Source of the DNA: an uncultured Arcanobacterium sp.
Lineage (GTDB): Bacteria; Actinomycetota; Actinomycetes; Actinomycetales; Actinomycetaceae
DNA: 64,000 bases
NCBI GenBank assembly: GCA_958428545.1
Contig: CAUAGM010000006.1
Span: forward strand, 1 to 64,000
Reading direction: 5' to 3'
The translations under genes and the position numbers were made by a program. Each line of letters begins with the position of its first letter. The stretch's first letter is position 1. The notes under the pieces are model-generated. The model was given only the letters and a program-made list of their open reading frames with translations, searched no databases and was not told the DNA's origin. Shown piece after piece: positions 51,794 through 60,895 of this stretch.

Positions 51794-52594
51794 CTATAGC
51801 CGATCACTCCACGGATCGGTACATATCGTTGAAATATATCCGTCGATATCCAGTGCCACACTGAGGCGGCGGCGAAGGTTCACGAGCAGCGGCCATTCCG
51901 AAGCAAAATGGGTAAGCCCTATAAGCGGGCAGCCTCCATTCCAGAGATGATCGGTGGCTGGATGGTGACGAAGGTCTGCCGTCACATAAACGTCTGCATT
52001 GGCTGCACGCACAGCCGCAAACATCGAATCTCCTGATCCAGGGCAGAGAGCAACTGTGCTCACAATTCGCTCAGGATCGCCCCCAATCGTGATTCCTGCA
52101 GGCGTTTGTGGGATCAGTGCGCGCAGACGCTGCGCCACTTCACGCACGCTCATCGTGAGCGGTAGCTCCCCCACAGTACCGATTCCAAGAGAAGGATCAC
52201 TGCGGCAAGGCTCCAGCGGGCGGGTATTTTCGAGTTGAAGGAGATTCGCTAAAGCAGCACCTGAACCGTCTGAAGCACAATCAGCATTGGTATGGGCGGC
52301 AAACAGTGCTACTCCATTTTTAATAAGCTCGTGCACCCATCTTCCTTTGCCTGTTGTGGCAGCTACCGAACTGGTTCCACGCAAATAGAGAGGGTGATGC
52401 GTGATAAGCATCTGCGCACCGCGCTCAATCGCTTCACGCACAGTTGCTTCACACGGATCGACTGCAAAACCGATATTCGAGACTCTATCGCTTGGATCTC
52501 CCACGATAAGACCTACTCGATCCCATTCTTGCGCCAGTGCTGGCGGATAATACTGATTCATTGCGGATACAACATCCGCCACGCGTATGCTCAT
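51794..52594 (-). CDS. Nif3-like dinuclear metal centre protein
   Basis: A 266-residue protein of the Nif3/YbgI family, which forms hexameric rings with a two-metal site. Visible motifs are the N-terminal PALAQEWDRVGLIVGDPSDRV, the metal-binding LITHHPLYLRG (near 81) and AAHTNADCASDG (near 110), and the C-terminal TADLRHHPATDH and IGLTHFASEWPLL segments. Sometimes named GTP cyclohydrolase I type 2, but the real role is unsettled. TAAGCT lies exactly 6 nt before the ATG; the GGAGAT next to the ATG is too close to act as a binding site. It is followed by the zinc-ribbon-family gene with about 70 nt between. Confidence 0.9.
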   Translation of the reverse strand: MSIRVADVVSAMNQYYPPALAQEWDRVGLIVGDPSDRVSNIGFAVDPCEATVREAIERGAQMLITHHPLYLRGTSSVAATTGKGRWVHELIKNGVALFAAHTNADCASDGSGAALANLLQLENTRPLEPCRSDPSLGIGTVGELPLTMSVREVAQRLRALIPQTPAGITIGGDPERIVSTVALCPGSGDSMFAAVRAANADVYVTADLRHHPATDHLWNGGCPLIGLTHFASEWPLLVNLRRRLSVALDIDGYISTICTDPWSDRL

Positions 52595-52600
52595 ATCTCC

Positions 52601-52606
52601 AGCTTA
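52601..52606 (-). promoter_or_regulatory. -10 element of a leaderless promoter for the Nif3 gene
   Basis: TAAGCT, then 6 nt, then ATG on the minus strand. Confidence 0.45.
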
Positions 52607-52710
52607 CCAATCGATTGAGCATCACGCGGGACTGAAAGTAAAATGCAAATGCAACGTAATAAAATATATAGAGCTAAAGTTATTTATTCTCTCGCAGATA
52701 CAGTACGGAT

Positions 52711-52855
52711 CAACATGAGGTAAATACTTGCCCTTCACCATAGGTGAATAGATACACCTCACTATTGAGCGAATAGGCATATCTCCCTTTTAAATGAATC
52801 TATACACCTGCCTTTAGACAAATACACACACCTCACCACTAGCAAAATCGCGCAC
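52711..52855. repeat. Degenerate tandem repeat of about 25 bp upstream of crcB
   Basis: About six imperfect units of 24-28 bp can be aligned, each with a GAATA- or AAATA-like core followed 5-8 nt later by ACACCTC-like or TCTCC-like bases (for example GTGAATAGATACACCTC, GCGAATAGGCATATCTC, TGAATCTATACACCTG, CAAATACACACACCTC). They end directly before the crcB promoter. Spacing is fairly regular, but identity between units is low. Possible roles are an old tandem duplication or a cluster of regulator sites. Confidence 0.6.
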
Positions 52856-52857
52856 TA

Positions 52858-52863
52858 TATAAT
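52858..52863 (+). promoter_or_regulatory. -10 element of a leaderless promoter for crcB
   Basis: A perfect TATAAT lies exactly 6 nt before the ATG at 52870, with no Shine-Dalgarno sequence. Confidence 0.65.
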
Positions 52864-52869
52864 CCGATT

Positions 52870-53400
52870 ATGGCAATCAACGTACTTCTCGTTTTTTGGG
52901 GAGCTTTTTTAGGCGTACTTACTCGCGCAGCGCTGTGCATATTTTTTCCCACCCCTGCTGGAAATTTTCCTTTCACAATACTGGCAATCAATCTCACAGG
53001 CTGCTTTTTACTCGGATATATCACGACTCTTCTCGTGCGCTCCTTAGGAAATACACGCCTTATCTCTACTGAAATATCTCTACAACGCTGGAGTGCTTTC
53101 CTTGGAAAAGGCGTACTTGGCGGCTTCACTACGATGAGCGGCTGTGCAGTAGGATATATTCAGCTTCTCTATGAAGATAAAGTATTGATTGGATTTCTGT
53201 ATATCACCCTCTCATTTCTCTTGGGTATATGGGCAGCTTTCAGCGGCTTATTGCTCGGAGAATCATTTCCTCACATATATTCGTCACACATGATTAAGCT
53301 CAGTGATGGGCGCCGAACAGTCAGTAACGGCATATACGATGTCTCCAGCACAGACGCCACCGACATCGGTGACGCCTCATTGGAAGAAAGGCTACGATAA
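52870..53400 (+). CDS. crcB: Fluoride exporter subunit CrcB (first of pair)
   Basis: A 176-residue Fluc/CrcB protein with four membrane helices. Family motifs seen are FPFTILAINLTGCFLLGYIT (helix 2) and GKGVLGGFTTMSGCAVG (helix 3 break). These small channels let fluoride leave the cell. The C-terminus carries a hydrophilic tail of about 45 residues (MIKLSDGRRTVSNGIYD onward) beyond the usual length. The stop overlaps the ATG of the second crcB (TAATGG). In bacteria with two crcB genes side by side the products are thought to pair in opposite orientations. No fluoride riboswitch was recognised upstream. Confidence 0.9.
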   Translation: MAINVLLVFWGAFLGVLTRAALCIFFPTPAGNFPFTILAINLTGCFLLGYITTLLVRSLGNTRLISTEISLQRWSAFLGKGVLGGFTTMSGCAVGYIQLLYEDKVLIGFLYITLSFLLGIWAAFSGLLLGESFPHIYSSHMIKLSDGRRTVSNGIYDVSSTDATDIGDASLEERLR

Positions 53401-53771
53401 TGGCTATCGGCACACTACTGCTGATCGGGACGAGTGGAGGCGTAGGAGCCGCAGTACGCTACCTTGCCAGTGTTGTCTTCCCAGAACGCCATCGAGTATG
53501 GAGCACAGTATGCGTCAATCTGCTTGGAAGCTTTCTTCTTGGAATGTTTACCTCTGTATGGGCAGGAGCAAGCGCACAGGAAATAGAATGCCTCGCAATA
53601 TGTGGCACAGGATTTTGCGGAGGATTGACGACTTTCTCCGCGTGTTCAGTTGATGCACTTGAACTTTTAGCGGCTCATCGCCGCCTCACGATGGTTCTCT
53701 ATCTATCAGCTACTATCCTTGGCTGTGTGATGGCAGCAACCGCTGGATTCGCAGCAGTGGGCTGTTTGTGA
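53400..53771 (+). CDS. crcB: Fluoride exporter subunit CrcB (second of pair)
   Basis: A 123-residue Fluc/CrcB protein. It begins LLIGTSGGVGAAVRYLAS and has VCVNLLGSFLLGMFTS and the family motif GTGFCGGLTTFSACSVD; four helices are predicted. It is translationally coupled to the first crcB by overlapping stop and start. It lacks the long tail of its partner. A strong hairpin follows before the convergent symporter gene. Confidence 0.92.
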   Translation: MAIGTLLLIGTSGGVGAAVRYLASVVFPERHRVWSTVCVNLLGSFLLGMFTSVWAGASAQEIECLAICGTGFCGGLTTFSACSVDALELLAAHRRLTMVLYLSATILGCVMAATAGFAAVGCL

Positions 53772-53788
53772 GCAGTAGTGCAGACATA

Positions 53789-53825
53789 GTGGTTGGCTTA
53801 GTTGCAATACAACTGAACCAACCAC
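53789..53825. terminator. Bidirectional hairpin between crcB and the AGCS symporter gene
   Basis: GTGGTTGG (53789-53796) pairs with CCAACCAC (53818-53825) and, after one unpaired base, TTAGTTG (53798-53804) pairs with CAACTGAA (53810-53817). It stands between two convergent genes and could serve both. Confidence 0.7.
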
Positions 53826-53845
53826 TCATAAAACCACGTAAAAAG

Positions 53846-55300
53846 CTACGCCAGCGGATTATCGCGCTCAACCCAAATATCTGTGGGAAGATCACCAGGC
53901 ATATGAGGATTATCTGTAGCAACGAATGCACGCTCAGGATCTTGGCGCCAGTCTTTGAGAGCGCCAAAGGCCCACGAACCAAGCAATAAAATCGCTACCA
54001 AGTTGATTAGCGCCATGCCCGTCATCGTAATATCAGCAAAATTCCACACCACATCGAGTGATACCACGGAACCAACAAAAACCGACACACTAGCAATACC
54101 GCCCAAAACAGGCGTCGCTTTAATCTTTCCTTTGGAAATGAAATCCATATTTACTTCAGCATAAGCAAAATTGCCAATAATAGAAGAGTAACAGAACACT
54201 AAAATCAGCAACACCATAATCGGCACGGTCCATTCCCCCAGCTGATTAGTAACGGCAGCAATCGTCAGCGGTGCTCCAGACAGCTCTGAACCGTCAGGAT
54301 TTAATGGCTGGGTGCCCGGAGTAAATACTGACGCATCAGCATTAAGCAATATGAATGCAGTTGCGGAACACACCAAAATCGTATCTACAAATACACCCGC
54401 TGCCTGAATAAACCCTTGCTTCACTGGGTGACTCACCTGAGCAGTGGACGCAGCGTTCGGGGCAGAACCCTCACCAGCTTCATTCGAGAAAAGCCCTCGA
54501 CGAGTGCCGTTGAGCATGGCAGCAACAATACCGCCAGCAGTACCTGCAACACCAGCTTTCAAACCAAATGCAGAAGCAAAAATCATCTCGAACGTGGGAA
54601 TAATTTTGTCGGTATTGATAAGGACGATAAGCACAGCGATGAGAATATACACCACAGCCATAATCGGGCTCATCCACTCAGTGACACGAGCAATACGCTT
54701 AATTCCACCGAAAACAACAAGAGCTGTGAGCGCAACCAAAATAAATGCCGTCACTAAAGGATCTACGCCATACTGAGAATTGAGCGTTACAGCAATAGTA
54801 TTTGCCTGCGTCATCTCATAGGAAATACCAAAAGAGAAAATCAAAAAGACAGCAAATGCCAGACCCCAGCCACGCGAGCCTAAACCACGCTGAATATAAA
54901 ACGCAGGGCCTCCTCGGAAAGTACCATCTGGCCAACGCACCTTAAACATTTGGGCAAGAGTTGCCTCAATAAAAGCCGTCGCCATACCAACAAGAGCAAC
55001 AACCCACATCCAAAAGACGGCGCCAGGCCCTCCTGCCACTACAGCTATTGCCACACCAGCAATATTTCCTGTACCAACGCGGGAAGCCAGACCCATCGCG
55101 AAAGCCTGAAATGAAGAGATACCGCCCTTCGTGGATTCGCGAGAGCTAAACATTCCTTTCACCATCGAACCGAAATGCCGAAACTGCAAAAATCCAGATC
55201 GAATCGTGAAATACAGCCCAGAGCCGATGAGCAGCGGAATAAGTATCCACGAGAGATAGTCGTTATTGATCGTTGCGAAAAAATCTGCGATAGCTTTCAA
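53846..55300 (-). CDS. AGCS-family sodium:alanine (or glycine) symporter
   Basis: A 484-residue membrane protein with 11 or so helices. Family signatures include LASRVGTGNIAGVAIAVVAG near residue 75, FWMWVVALVGMATAFIEATL near 95 and the GLFSNEAGEGSAPNAA segment near 270, which is close to the AGCS signature. It brings alanine or glycine into the cell with sodium. Translation appears to start at TTG (55300), with GAAAGG 9 nt upstream; no ATG or GTG fits as well. It converges with crcB and lies downstream of putP on the same strand, with about 115 nt between. Confidence 0.88.
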   Translation of the reverse strand: MKAIADFFATINNDYLSWILIPLLIGSGLYFTIRSGFLQFRHFGSMVKGMFSSRESTKGGISSFQAFAMGLASRVGTGNIAGVAIAVVAGGPGAVFWMWVVALVGMATAFIEATLAQMFKVRWPDGTFRGGPAFYIQRGLGSRGWGLAFAVFLIFSFGISYEMTQANTIAVTLNSQYGVDPLVTAFILVALTALVVFGGIKRIARVTEWMSPIMAVVYILIAVLIVLINTDKIIPTFEMIFASAFGLKAGVAGTAGGIVAAMLNGTRRGLFSNEAGEGSAPNAASTAQVSHPVKQGFIQAAGVFVDTILVCSATAFILLNADASVFTPGTQPLNPDGSELSGAPLTIAAVTNQLGEWTVPIMVLLILVFCYSSIIGNFAYAEVNMDFISKGKIKATPVLGGIASVSVFVGSVVSLDVVWNFADITMTGMALINLVAILLLGSWAFGALKDWRQDPERAFVATDNPHMPGDLPTDIWVERDNPLA

Positions 55301-55415
55301 TATGCCATACCTTTCAGACGGGGCTTCTATGCGAGAAATCTACCATACACCTCGTGAAGCCTTGCTATCGTCTCGCAGCACACATATCGTCTCGCAGCAT
55401 ACATCCCTGATTATT

Positions 55416-56966
55416 TCAGTAAACGTTTCCAGCAGGATCCCGATAAGGAGAAACAACTGGCGATTTTCCAAACTCTGCTTCGATCTGCTCAGCACTAGCA
55501 TGGGCGAGCCGAACAGCAGCGTCAAATTGCGCATCGATCTGCGGATGAGGGCGATAGGTGAGCTTCGATACTACCCACGCAGCACATAGAGCAAAAATAA
55601 AGCCTGGCACAATTTCGTATAAGCCAAACCACTTCATAGTGCCCCATACTCCCACAGTAACTGCGCCAGTGAACATGCCAGCAAGCGTGCCCTGCCATGT
55701 AAGGGCACGCCAATAGAGAGCCAAAATCACAACTGGCCCAAAAGCAGCTCCGAAACCAGCCCATGCAAACGCCACAAGATTGAGAATAGAATCAGTGCGA
55801 TACCAAGCAAAAATAGCCGCAAGCACAGATATTGCCAGTACCACAATACGGCTGAGCATCACGCCGCCACTGCCTTTTCTCTGAGCTGTACCTTTAGCGT
55901 TGAGTACGTCTTCCACAACAGCGGATGAGGTCACGAGAAGCTGGGAGGAAATCGTGCTCATTACAGCAGCTAAAATGGCTGCAAGCATGAATCCAGAAAT
56001 AACTGCAGGGAAAAGATACTGACCAGAAAGAATAAAAACAGATTCATGCTGCCCTTCAGGAATAGACCACACACCGAAGTAGTTAGCAGCAATACCGACA
56101 ATCGCGGTTCCGCCCGCTCCCAGCACTGAGAGAAACATCCATGCAATTCCAATGCGGCGGGCAGACGTGGCTTCTGCTGGAGATCTTAATGCCATAAAAC
56201 GCACAATAATGTGCGGCTGCCCAAAATATCCCAGCCCCCATGCCAAAGCAGAAATGACACCAATTGCTGTGCCTCCAACAGGAGAAATTAAGTTCAGATC
56301 TACAGCTTTCACTCCCTCAGCAACCTTGCCAAAGCCGCCAACAGCAATCACACCTGCAATAGGAACAGCTAGAAGGGATATCAGCATCATCATGCCTTGC
56401 ACAGCATCCGTCCAGCTCACAGCCAAAAAACCACCTATAAGGGTGTAGAGTACTACAATGCCTGCCACAATCACCATGCCAAGGTGATAATCCATGCCGA
56501 ATGCAGTCTCGAAGAAAGTACCTCCTGCAACCATTCCTGAGGAAACGTAGAAAGTAAAGAATACAAAAATAATCAGCCCAGCTACCACGCGCACACAGTG
56601 AGTTGTATCGCGCAATCTATTACCCAAGAAACTTGGCACCGTGATCGCATCTCCCGCAACCTGCGTATAGGCACGCAGACGCGGCGCCGTCACCTTCCAA
56701 TTCAACCATGCTCCGAGCGTAAGACCAACAGCAATCCAGCCTTCAACAACTCCGCTGAGATAGAGTGCTCCAGGCAGCCCCATAAGTAGCCAGCCACTCA
56801 TATCGGCCGCTCCTGCAGAAAGCGCAGCCACGAAGGGGTTGAGATCTCTGCCACCAAGCATATAGTCATCAAAATTTTTAGTACGAGCATAAGCAAACAT
56901 ACCGATAATAATCATCGCCACAAAATAGACGATCATAGCAATTGCTTGCCCTGTAGTTTGGCTCAT
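55416..56966 (-). CDS. putP: Sodium/proline symporter PutP
   Basis: A 516-residue member of the sodium:solute symporter family with about 13 helices. Family features are MLGGRDLNPFVAALSAGAADMSGWLLMGLPGALY near residue 35 (the sodium-site region), LGYFGQPHIIVRFMALRS near 245, and AFAWAGFGAAFGPVVILALYW near 415. These match PutP rather than pantothenate or sugar symporters. AAAGGG lies 6 nt before the ATG. No proline dehydrogenase is nearby, so the role may be nutrient uptake or osmoprotection. Confidence 0.92.
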   Translation of the reverse strand: MSQTTGQAIAMIVYFVAMIIIGMFAYARTKNFDDYMLGGRDLNPFVAALSAGAADMSGWLLMGLPGALYLSGVVEGWIAVGLTLGAWLNWKVTAPRLRAYTQVAGDAITVPSFLGNRLRDTTHCVRVVAGLIIFVFFTFYVSSGMVAGGTFFETAFGMDYHLGMVIVAGIVVLYTLIGGFLAVSWTDAVQGMMMLISLLAVPIAGVIAVGGFGKVAEGVKAVDLNLISPVGGTAIGVISALAWGLGYFGQPHIIVRFMALRSPAEATSARRIGIAWMFLSVLGAGGTAIVGIAANYFGVWSIPEGQHESVFILSGQYLFPAVISGFMLAAILAAVMSTISSQLLVTSSAVVEDVLNAKGTAQRKGSGGVMLSRIVVLAISVLAAIFAWYRTDSILNLVAFAWAGFGAAFGPVVILALYWRALTWQGTLAGMFTGAVTVGVWGTMKWFGLYEIVPGFIFALCAAWVVSKLTYRPHPQIDAQFDAAVRLAHASAEQIEAEFGKSPVVSPYRDPAGNVY

Positions 56967-57137
56967 TGCTGCCCTTTCTATGCGCGAAACCCTGAAACTA
57001 CTATATCGCGCAGTATATTGCGCACCCTACCAGCCTGGATTGTGCCTCTTTACGCACCTTTTTACAGATAAGCAATTTTACACTGAGATACAGCTCTACG
57101 CCCTCTAGTCCAGATAGCACGCGTTTAGCGAATACGG

Positions 57138-58178
57138 CTACACCAATGGTGTGTGCCCGCATCGTTTCAACACAGCAGCAGCTTCCTGCCTCGCCACAAA
57201 CTCTCCAGAAGAAACTTCAGCCAGACGCTCCGGAATTGCCAGACCTTTTACCCGCATCGCTCGCGCCCACAATGCACCTGCATAATATGAACTGCGCACA
57301 AGAGGACCTGCCATAATTCCAGTAAAACCCATGCGAAGCCCAAGATCACGCAGCTGTATAAACTCGCTCGGATGCACCCACCGATCAACGGGATGATGGA
57401 GTACTGATGGGCGTAGATATTGGGTAAGCGTGAGAAGATCACATCCCGCCTTACGCAAATCCTGCATAGTATCAAGCACTTCGCTATGCGTCTCCCCCAT
57501 ACCTAAAATCATATTACTTTTCGTGACGATACCTGCCTGCGATGCTTCACGTATCAGATCAAGCGACCTCTCGTAGCGAAATGCTGGGCGGATTTTCTTG
57601 AAAATACGAGGCACTGTCTCTAGATTATGAGCAATCACCTCAGGGCGAGAATCGATAACGATCTGAAGCGCCTCATGGCTGCCAGAAAAATCGTCAATCA
57701 AAAGCTCCACTCCTGTATGAGGGCTTATCTCTCGAATAAGACGGCACGTTTGCGCGTAGAGCCACGCAGCACCATCAGGAAGGTCATCACGAGCGACGCC
57801 TGTAATCGTCACATAATTAAGCCCCAGCTCTTTTACTCTCTGAGCTAGGCGACGCGGCTCATCACAATCATAGGCATCTGGGCGGCCAGTCTTAACGAAA
57901 CAAAAATCGCAGCGGCGCGTACATATATCACCGCCCAGTAAAAAGCTGGCTTCTTTCGAATCCCAGCACTCATAGATATTCGGGCAGTTAGCTTCTTCGC
58001 AGATTGTGTGCAATAAACTGCCGTGGACGCGCTCGCGCATCTGCTCATATCCTGCACGCACAACAGCACGAGTTTTGAGCCATTCAGGGCGCTGCCTATC
58101 GATTGGAATCTGGGCATTACGCGCTTCGATACGCAAAAGTTTACGCCCGTTCGGATCGATCCGCGAAGAATTCAACAT
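57138..58178 (-). CDS. lipA: Lipoyl synthase LipA
   Basis: A radical SAM enzyme of about 346 residues that inserts two sulfurs into protein-bound octanoyl groups. Both iron-sulfur sites are visible: the auxiliary-cluster cysteines in CEEANCPNIYEC (near 55-66) and the SAM-cluster CTRRCDFC (near 80-87). The FMAGPLVRSSYYAG-like segment near the end reads GIMAGPLVRSSYYAG, whose RSSY is the family ending. The ATG at 58178 has a GGGGG binding site 3-8 nt upstream. lipB is directly upstream with about 23 nt between, so octanoyl transfer and sulfur insertion are encoded together. Confidence 0.95.
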   Translation of the reverse strand: MLNSSRIDPNGRKLLRIEARNAQIPIDRQRPEWLKTRAVVRAGYEQMRERVHGSLLHTICEEANCPNIYECWDSKEASFLLGGDICTRRCDFCFVKTGRPDAYDCDEPRRLAQRVKELGLNYVTITGVARDDLPDGAAWLYAQTCRLIREISPHTGVELLIDDFSGSHEALQIVIDSRPEVIAHNLETVPRIFKKIRPAFRYERSLDLIREASQAGIVTKSNMILGMGETHSEVLDTMQDLRKAGCDLLTLTQYLRPSVLHHPVDRWVHPSEFIQLRDLGLRMGFTGIMAGPLVRSSYYAGALWARAMRVKGLAIPERLAEVSSGEFVARQEAAAVLKRCGHTPLV

Positions 58179-58201
58179 TACCCCCTGCCCCAATCGTTTT
58201 T

Positions 58202-59008
58202 CTATTGCCGTTGACGCTGCTGCTCATCATTGCGATGTCTGCGAGGTTTCCACGCTGTTCCTGTACACAAACTTAATTCTTGATCTTTTCGAAGTTGAGG
58301 CGCACGGTTCACCCATTCATAAGCATCCAGCTGCCCGAAATCCTCTAAAAAATTTACGGCAGTACTTTCTGAACGCTCAAGAAACGGACTATATACTCGC
58401 GCAAGCTCAGGAATGAGCGCTTCAGCAACTTCCTCAAGCCCTGCCGTCACCCCTAATTCTTGTAGTGACGTCACCCCTGCATCTGCAAGCCCGCAAGGAA
58501 TCACTCGTTCAAACATGGAAAGATCAGTAGTAACGTTAAGAGCTAAACCGTGCATCGTCACCCCAGAGGAAAACTTAATTCCAATCGCACAGAGTTTTCG
58601 ATCCATCTTCCCAGGATCAAGAATCCATGCACCTGAACGCCCCTCAACTTGGCTTGTATGGATACCAAAAGCGCTGAGCATCGCAGCTGCGATAGCACGC
58701 TCTGTGCCACGAACAAATGCTACAACGTCTTGCGCAGGGCGCATCTTGACGATGGGATAGACAATAAGCTGCCCTGGCCCATGATAAGTGACGGATCCGC
58801 CGCGATCCATACTGATCACCGGCACTGATGTATCTGGAATATCCTTATCAGACGTACGCCGCCCTGCTGTATAGATGTGCCGCGATTGCCACACAATGAT
58901 TGTATCGGGAGCATACTTGCAAGCAACATTAGTGTGCAGTTCTCGCTGAATTGCATCCACATCGAGATAATCGAGTGGACCGCAAGGCAAAAGATTGAGC
59001 ACATCCAT
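58202..59008 (-). CDS. lipB: Octanoyl-[acyl-carrier-protein]:protein octanoyltransferase LipB
   Basis: An enzyme of about 268 residues that moves octanoate from acyl carrier protein to lipoyl domains. Family motifs are RGGSVTYHGPGQLIVYPI near 80, the catalytic lysine region KLCAIGIKFSSGVTMHGLALNV near 145, and the catalytic cysteine in VIPCGLADAGVTSLQEL near 175. The C-terminal 50 residues are longer than usual. The ATG at 59008 is chosen over two earlier starts because it gives the usual MDVLNLL-type opening and has TATCAT exactly 6 nt upstream. First gene of the lipB-lipA pair. Confidence 0.93.
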   Translation of the reverse strand: MDVLNLLPCGPLDYLDVDAIQRELHTNVACKYAPDTIIVWQSRHIYTAGRRTSDKDIPDTSVPVISMDRGGSVTYHGPGQLIVYPIVKMRPAQDVVAFVRGTERAIAAAMLSAFGIHTSQVEGRSGAWILDPGKMDRKLCAIGIKFSSGVTMHGLALNVTTDLSMFERVIPCGLADAGVTSLQELGVTAGLEEVAEALIPELARVYSPFLERSESTAVNFLEDFGQLDAYEWVNRAPQLRKDQELSLCTGTAWKPRRHRNDEQQRQRQ

Positions 59009-59014
59009 AGATCC

Positions 59015-59020
59015 ATGATA
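59015..59020 (-). promoter_or_regulatory. -10 element of a leaderless promoter for lipB
   Basis: TATCAT, then 6 nt, then the ATG at 59008. It supports the shorter lipB reading. Confidence 0.55.
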
Positions 59021-59225
59021 GCTCCACAGGTACATAATCAATTGAGGATTTAGCTCTCACACTCTGCTCCGCCCACTCTGCACTTTGCTCTATCACCTAC
59101 ACAGACCAGCGGCATCAGCAGCTGCACGGATCATACATTACACTCAGACCTACGTGGCAGGCTTGCGTAATGTGCTTGCGTGGTATGCTTTCACGAAAGC
59201 CTTCCCCCTCCTCGATGATTTTGTA

Positions 59226-60893
59226 TCAGATATCTTCAGGAACCATCTCAATACAGCCGCATGGGCATTCCTCAGCACAAATGCCGCAGCCCTTGCAGTA
59301 ATCATATTTAAACTCGTACTCAGTTGGGCGAATTTTAAGCACTGCATTATCAGGGCAGACGCCAAAGCAGTTGTCGCAGCCAAAACAGTTACCACAGCTC
59401 ATACAGCGCCGCGCCTCAAAAATTGCGCTCTGCTCATCCAAACCGAGCATAACCTCATCAAAAGTTGTGCAGCGCCGCGGTCCTTCCAACTTCTCACGCA
59501 CCTGCTGAGGAGCATCCGAATAGTACCAGGTAGTCATACGAGAAAGCTCTGCATCCAGATGACGCTCTGGAGCTTCATACTCCTGACCACGCAACCACGT
59601 ATCAATGTTGCGTGCCGCTTTCTTTCCATGCCCGATAGCAGCCGTCACATTTTTATCGAGCGGAACCATATCACCGCCAGCAAAGATGCCCGGTCTGCCC
59701 GTCATCATATTCGGCGATACCTGCACAGATCCACGTTCAATCTGCACTCCGTCAACACCTTCAAGCAAGCTCAGATCAGCATCTTGCCCGACAGCAAAAA
59801 TGAGTACATCAGCAGCAAGCTCTTCTGATTGCCCAGTCGGCTGAGGGAAGCCAGTTTCGTCGAGAGCCATCTTCTCCAACGTGAGCTTGCCGTCCATCGC
59901 CTGAGTAATCGTACGCAGCTCAACGAGCTTTACGCCCTCTTCCAGAGCCTCTTCAACTTCAAAATCGTGAGCAGGCATCTGCGCGCGAGTACGGCGATAG
60001 ACAATAACTGATTCTTCAGCTCCCAGCCGCAATGCCGAACGAGAAGCATCGATTGCCGTATTGCCGCCACCATAAACCGCCACTCGACGCCCAGCAAGAG
60101 GCTTATCTCCATCAACTGCGTCTCCATCAATCTCAACATTGCGAAGCATGTTGACAGCATCGAGCACATTCTTCGGATCGGAAGCAGGAATCGTCACTTC
60201 ACGCCCAATCTGCGCACCCACAGCTAAAAAGATCGCATCAAAATTCTCCAGCTCACCGCGCAGATCGTCCACACGAGTATTGAGTTCAAACTTGACGCCC
60301 ATTTCTTCGATGCGCGCGATCTCGCCATCTAAAATGTTGCGCGGCAAACGGTAGCTCGGAATACCGAAACGCATCATACCGCCAGCCTTTGAGCGCTCGT
60401 CACGCACTGTGACGCTATGCCCAAGGCGAGCCAGATGATAAGCGGCAGAAATACCAGACGGCCCTGCTCCTACAACAAGTACTTTCTTGCCAGTAGGTGC
60501 AGCCGTCACCTCCACTTTCCATCCTTCAAGAAGAGCTTTATCTCCGAGGAAACGCTCCACAGCGTTAATACCCACAGCTTCATCTACCTGAGCGCGATTA
60601 CAAGCAATCTGGCAGGTGTGATAGCACACACGCCCCATCACTGCAGGCAGTGGATTATCTTTCATAATCTCGCGCCATGCTGCCTCATAGTTGCCCTCTT
60701 CCGAATGGAAGAGCCACTGCTGAATATTTTCACCAGCTGGGCACTGCTTATTACACGGAGGCAAAAGATTCATATAGACAGGGCGTTCGCTTCTCCACGA
60801 ACCAGTCTCATTTTCGAGCGATGATCCTAGCTCCAAAGTGATAGCAAAAGGCAGTGCCTCTGCACCAGTTTTATTACGATCAAGGGCAGTCAT
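59226..60893 (-). CDS. GltD-like NAD(P)H flavoprotein with fused C-terminal ferredoxin domain
   Basis: A cytoplasmic protein of about 555 residues. In order: a helical Fe-S domain like that of glutamate synthase small subunits (about 40-120; CNKQCPAGENI and CYHTCQIACNR), an FAD Rossmann fold (VVGAGPSGISAAYHLARLG, near 140), an NAD(P) fold (VYGGGNTAIDASRSALRLGA, near 275), the FAD-binding GIFAGGDMVPLD (near 405), then a C-terminal region with CMSCGNCFGCDNC and a 2x[4Fe-4S] ferredoxin ending YCKGCGICAEECPCGCIEM. It is the last gene of the por operon. I infer that its ferredoxin end replaces the separate delta subunit and links pyruvate oxidation to NAD(P). The ATG at 60893 has GAGGAG upstream and overlaps the end of porB. 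Confidence 0.85.
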   Translation of the reverse strand: MTALDRNKTGAEALPFAITLELGSSLENETGSWRSERPVYMNLLPPCNKQCPAGENIQQWLFHSEEGNYEAAWREIMKDNPLPAVMGRVCYHTCQIACNRAQVDEAVGINAVERFLGDKALLEGWKVEVTAAPTGKKVLVVGAGPSGISAAYHLARLGHSVTVRDERSKAGGMMRFGIPSYRLPRNILDGEIARIEEMGVKFELNTRVDDLRGELENFDAIFLAVGAQIGREVTIPASDPKNVLDAVNMLRNVEIDGDAVDGDKPLAGRRVAVYGGGNTAIDASRSALRLGAEESVIVYRRTRAQMPAHDFEVEEALEEGVKLVELRTITQAMDGKLTLEKMALDETGFPQPTGQSEELAADVLIFAVGQDADLSLLEGVDGVQIERGSVQVSPNMMTGRPGIFAGGDMVPLDKNVTAAIGHGKKAARNIDTWLRGQEYEAPERHLDAELSRMTTWYYSDAPQQVREKLEGPRRCTTFDEVMLGLDEQSAIFEARRCMSCGNCFGCDNCFGVCPDNAVLKIRPTEYEFKYDYCKGCGICAEECPCGCIEMVPEDI

Positions 60894-60895
60894 CT

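Noticed and set aside
52711..52855. CRISPR-like array before crcB
   Set aside because: Units differ too much, are joined without unique spacers of constant length, and no cas gene is near.
52620..52869. Possible fluoride riboswitch before crcB
   Set aside because: The conserved segments of that RNA were not found, and the TATAAT 6 nt before the ATG leaves no leader for a riboswitch.
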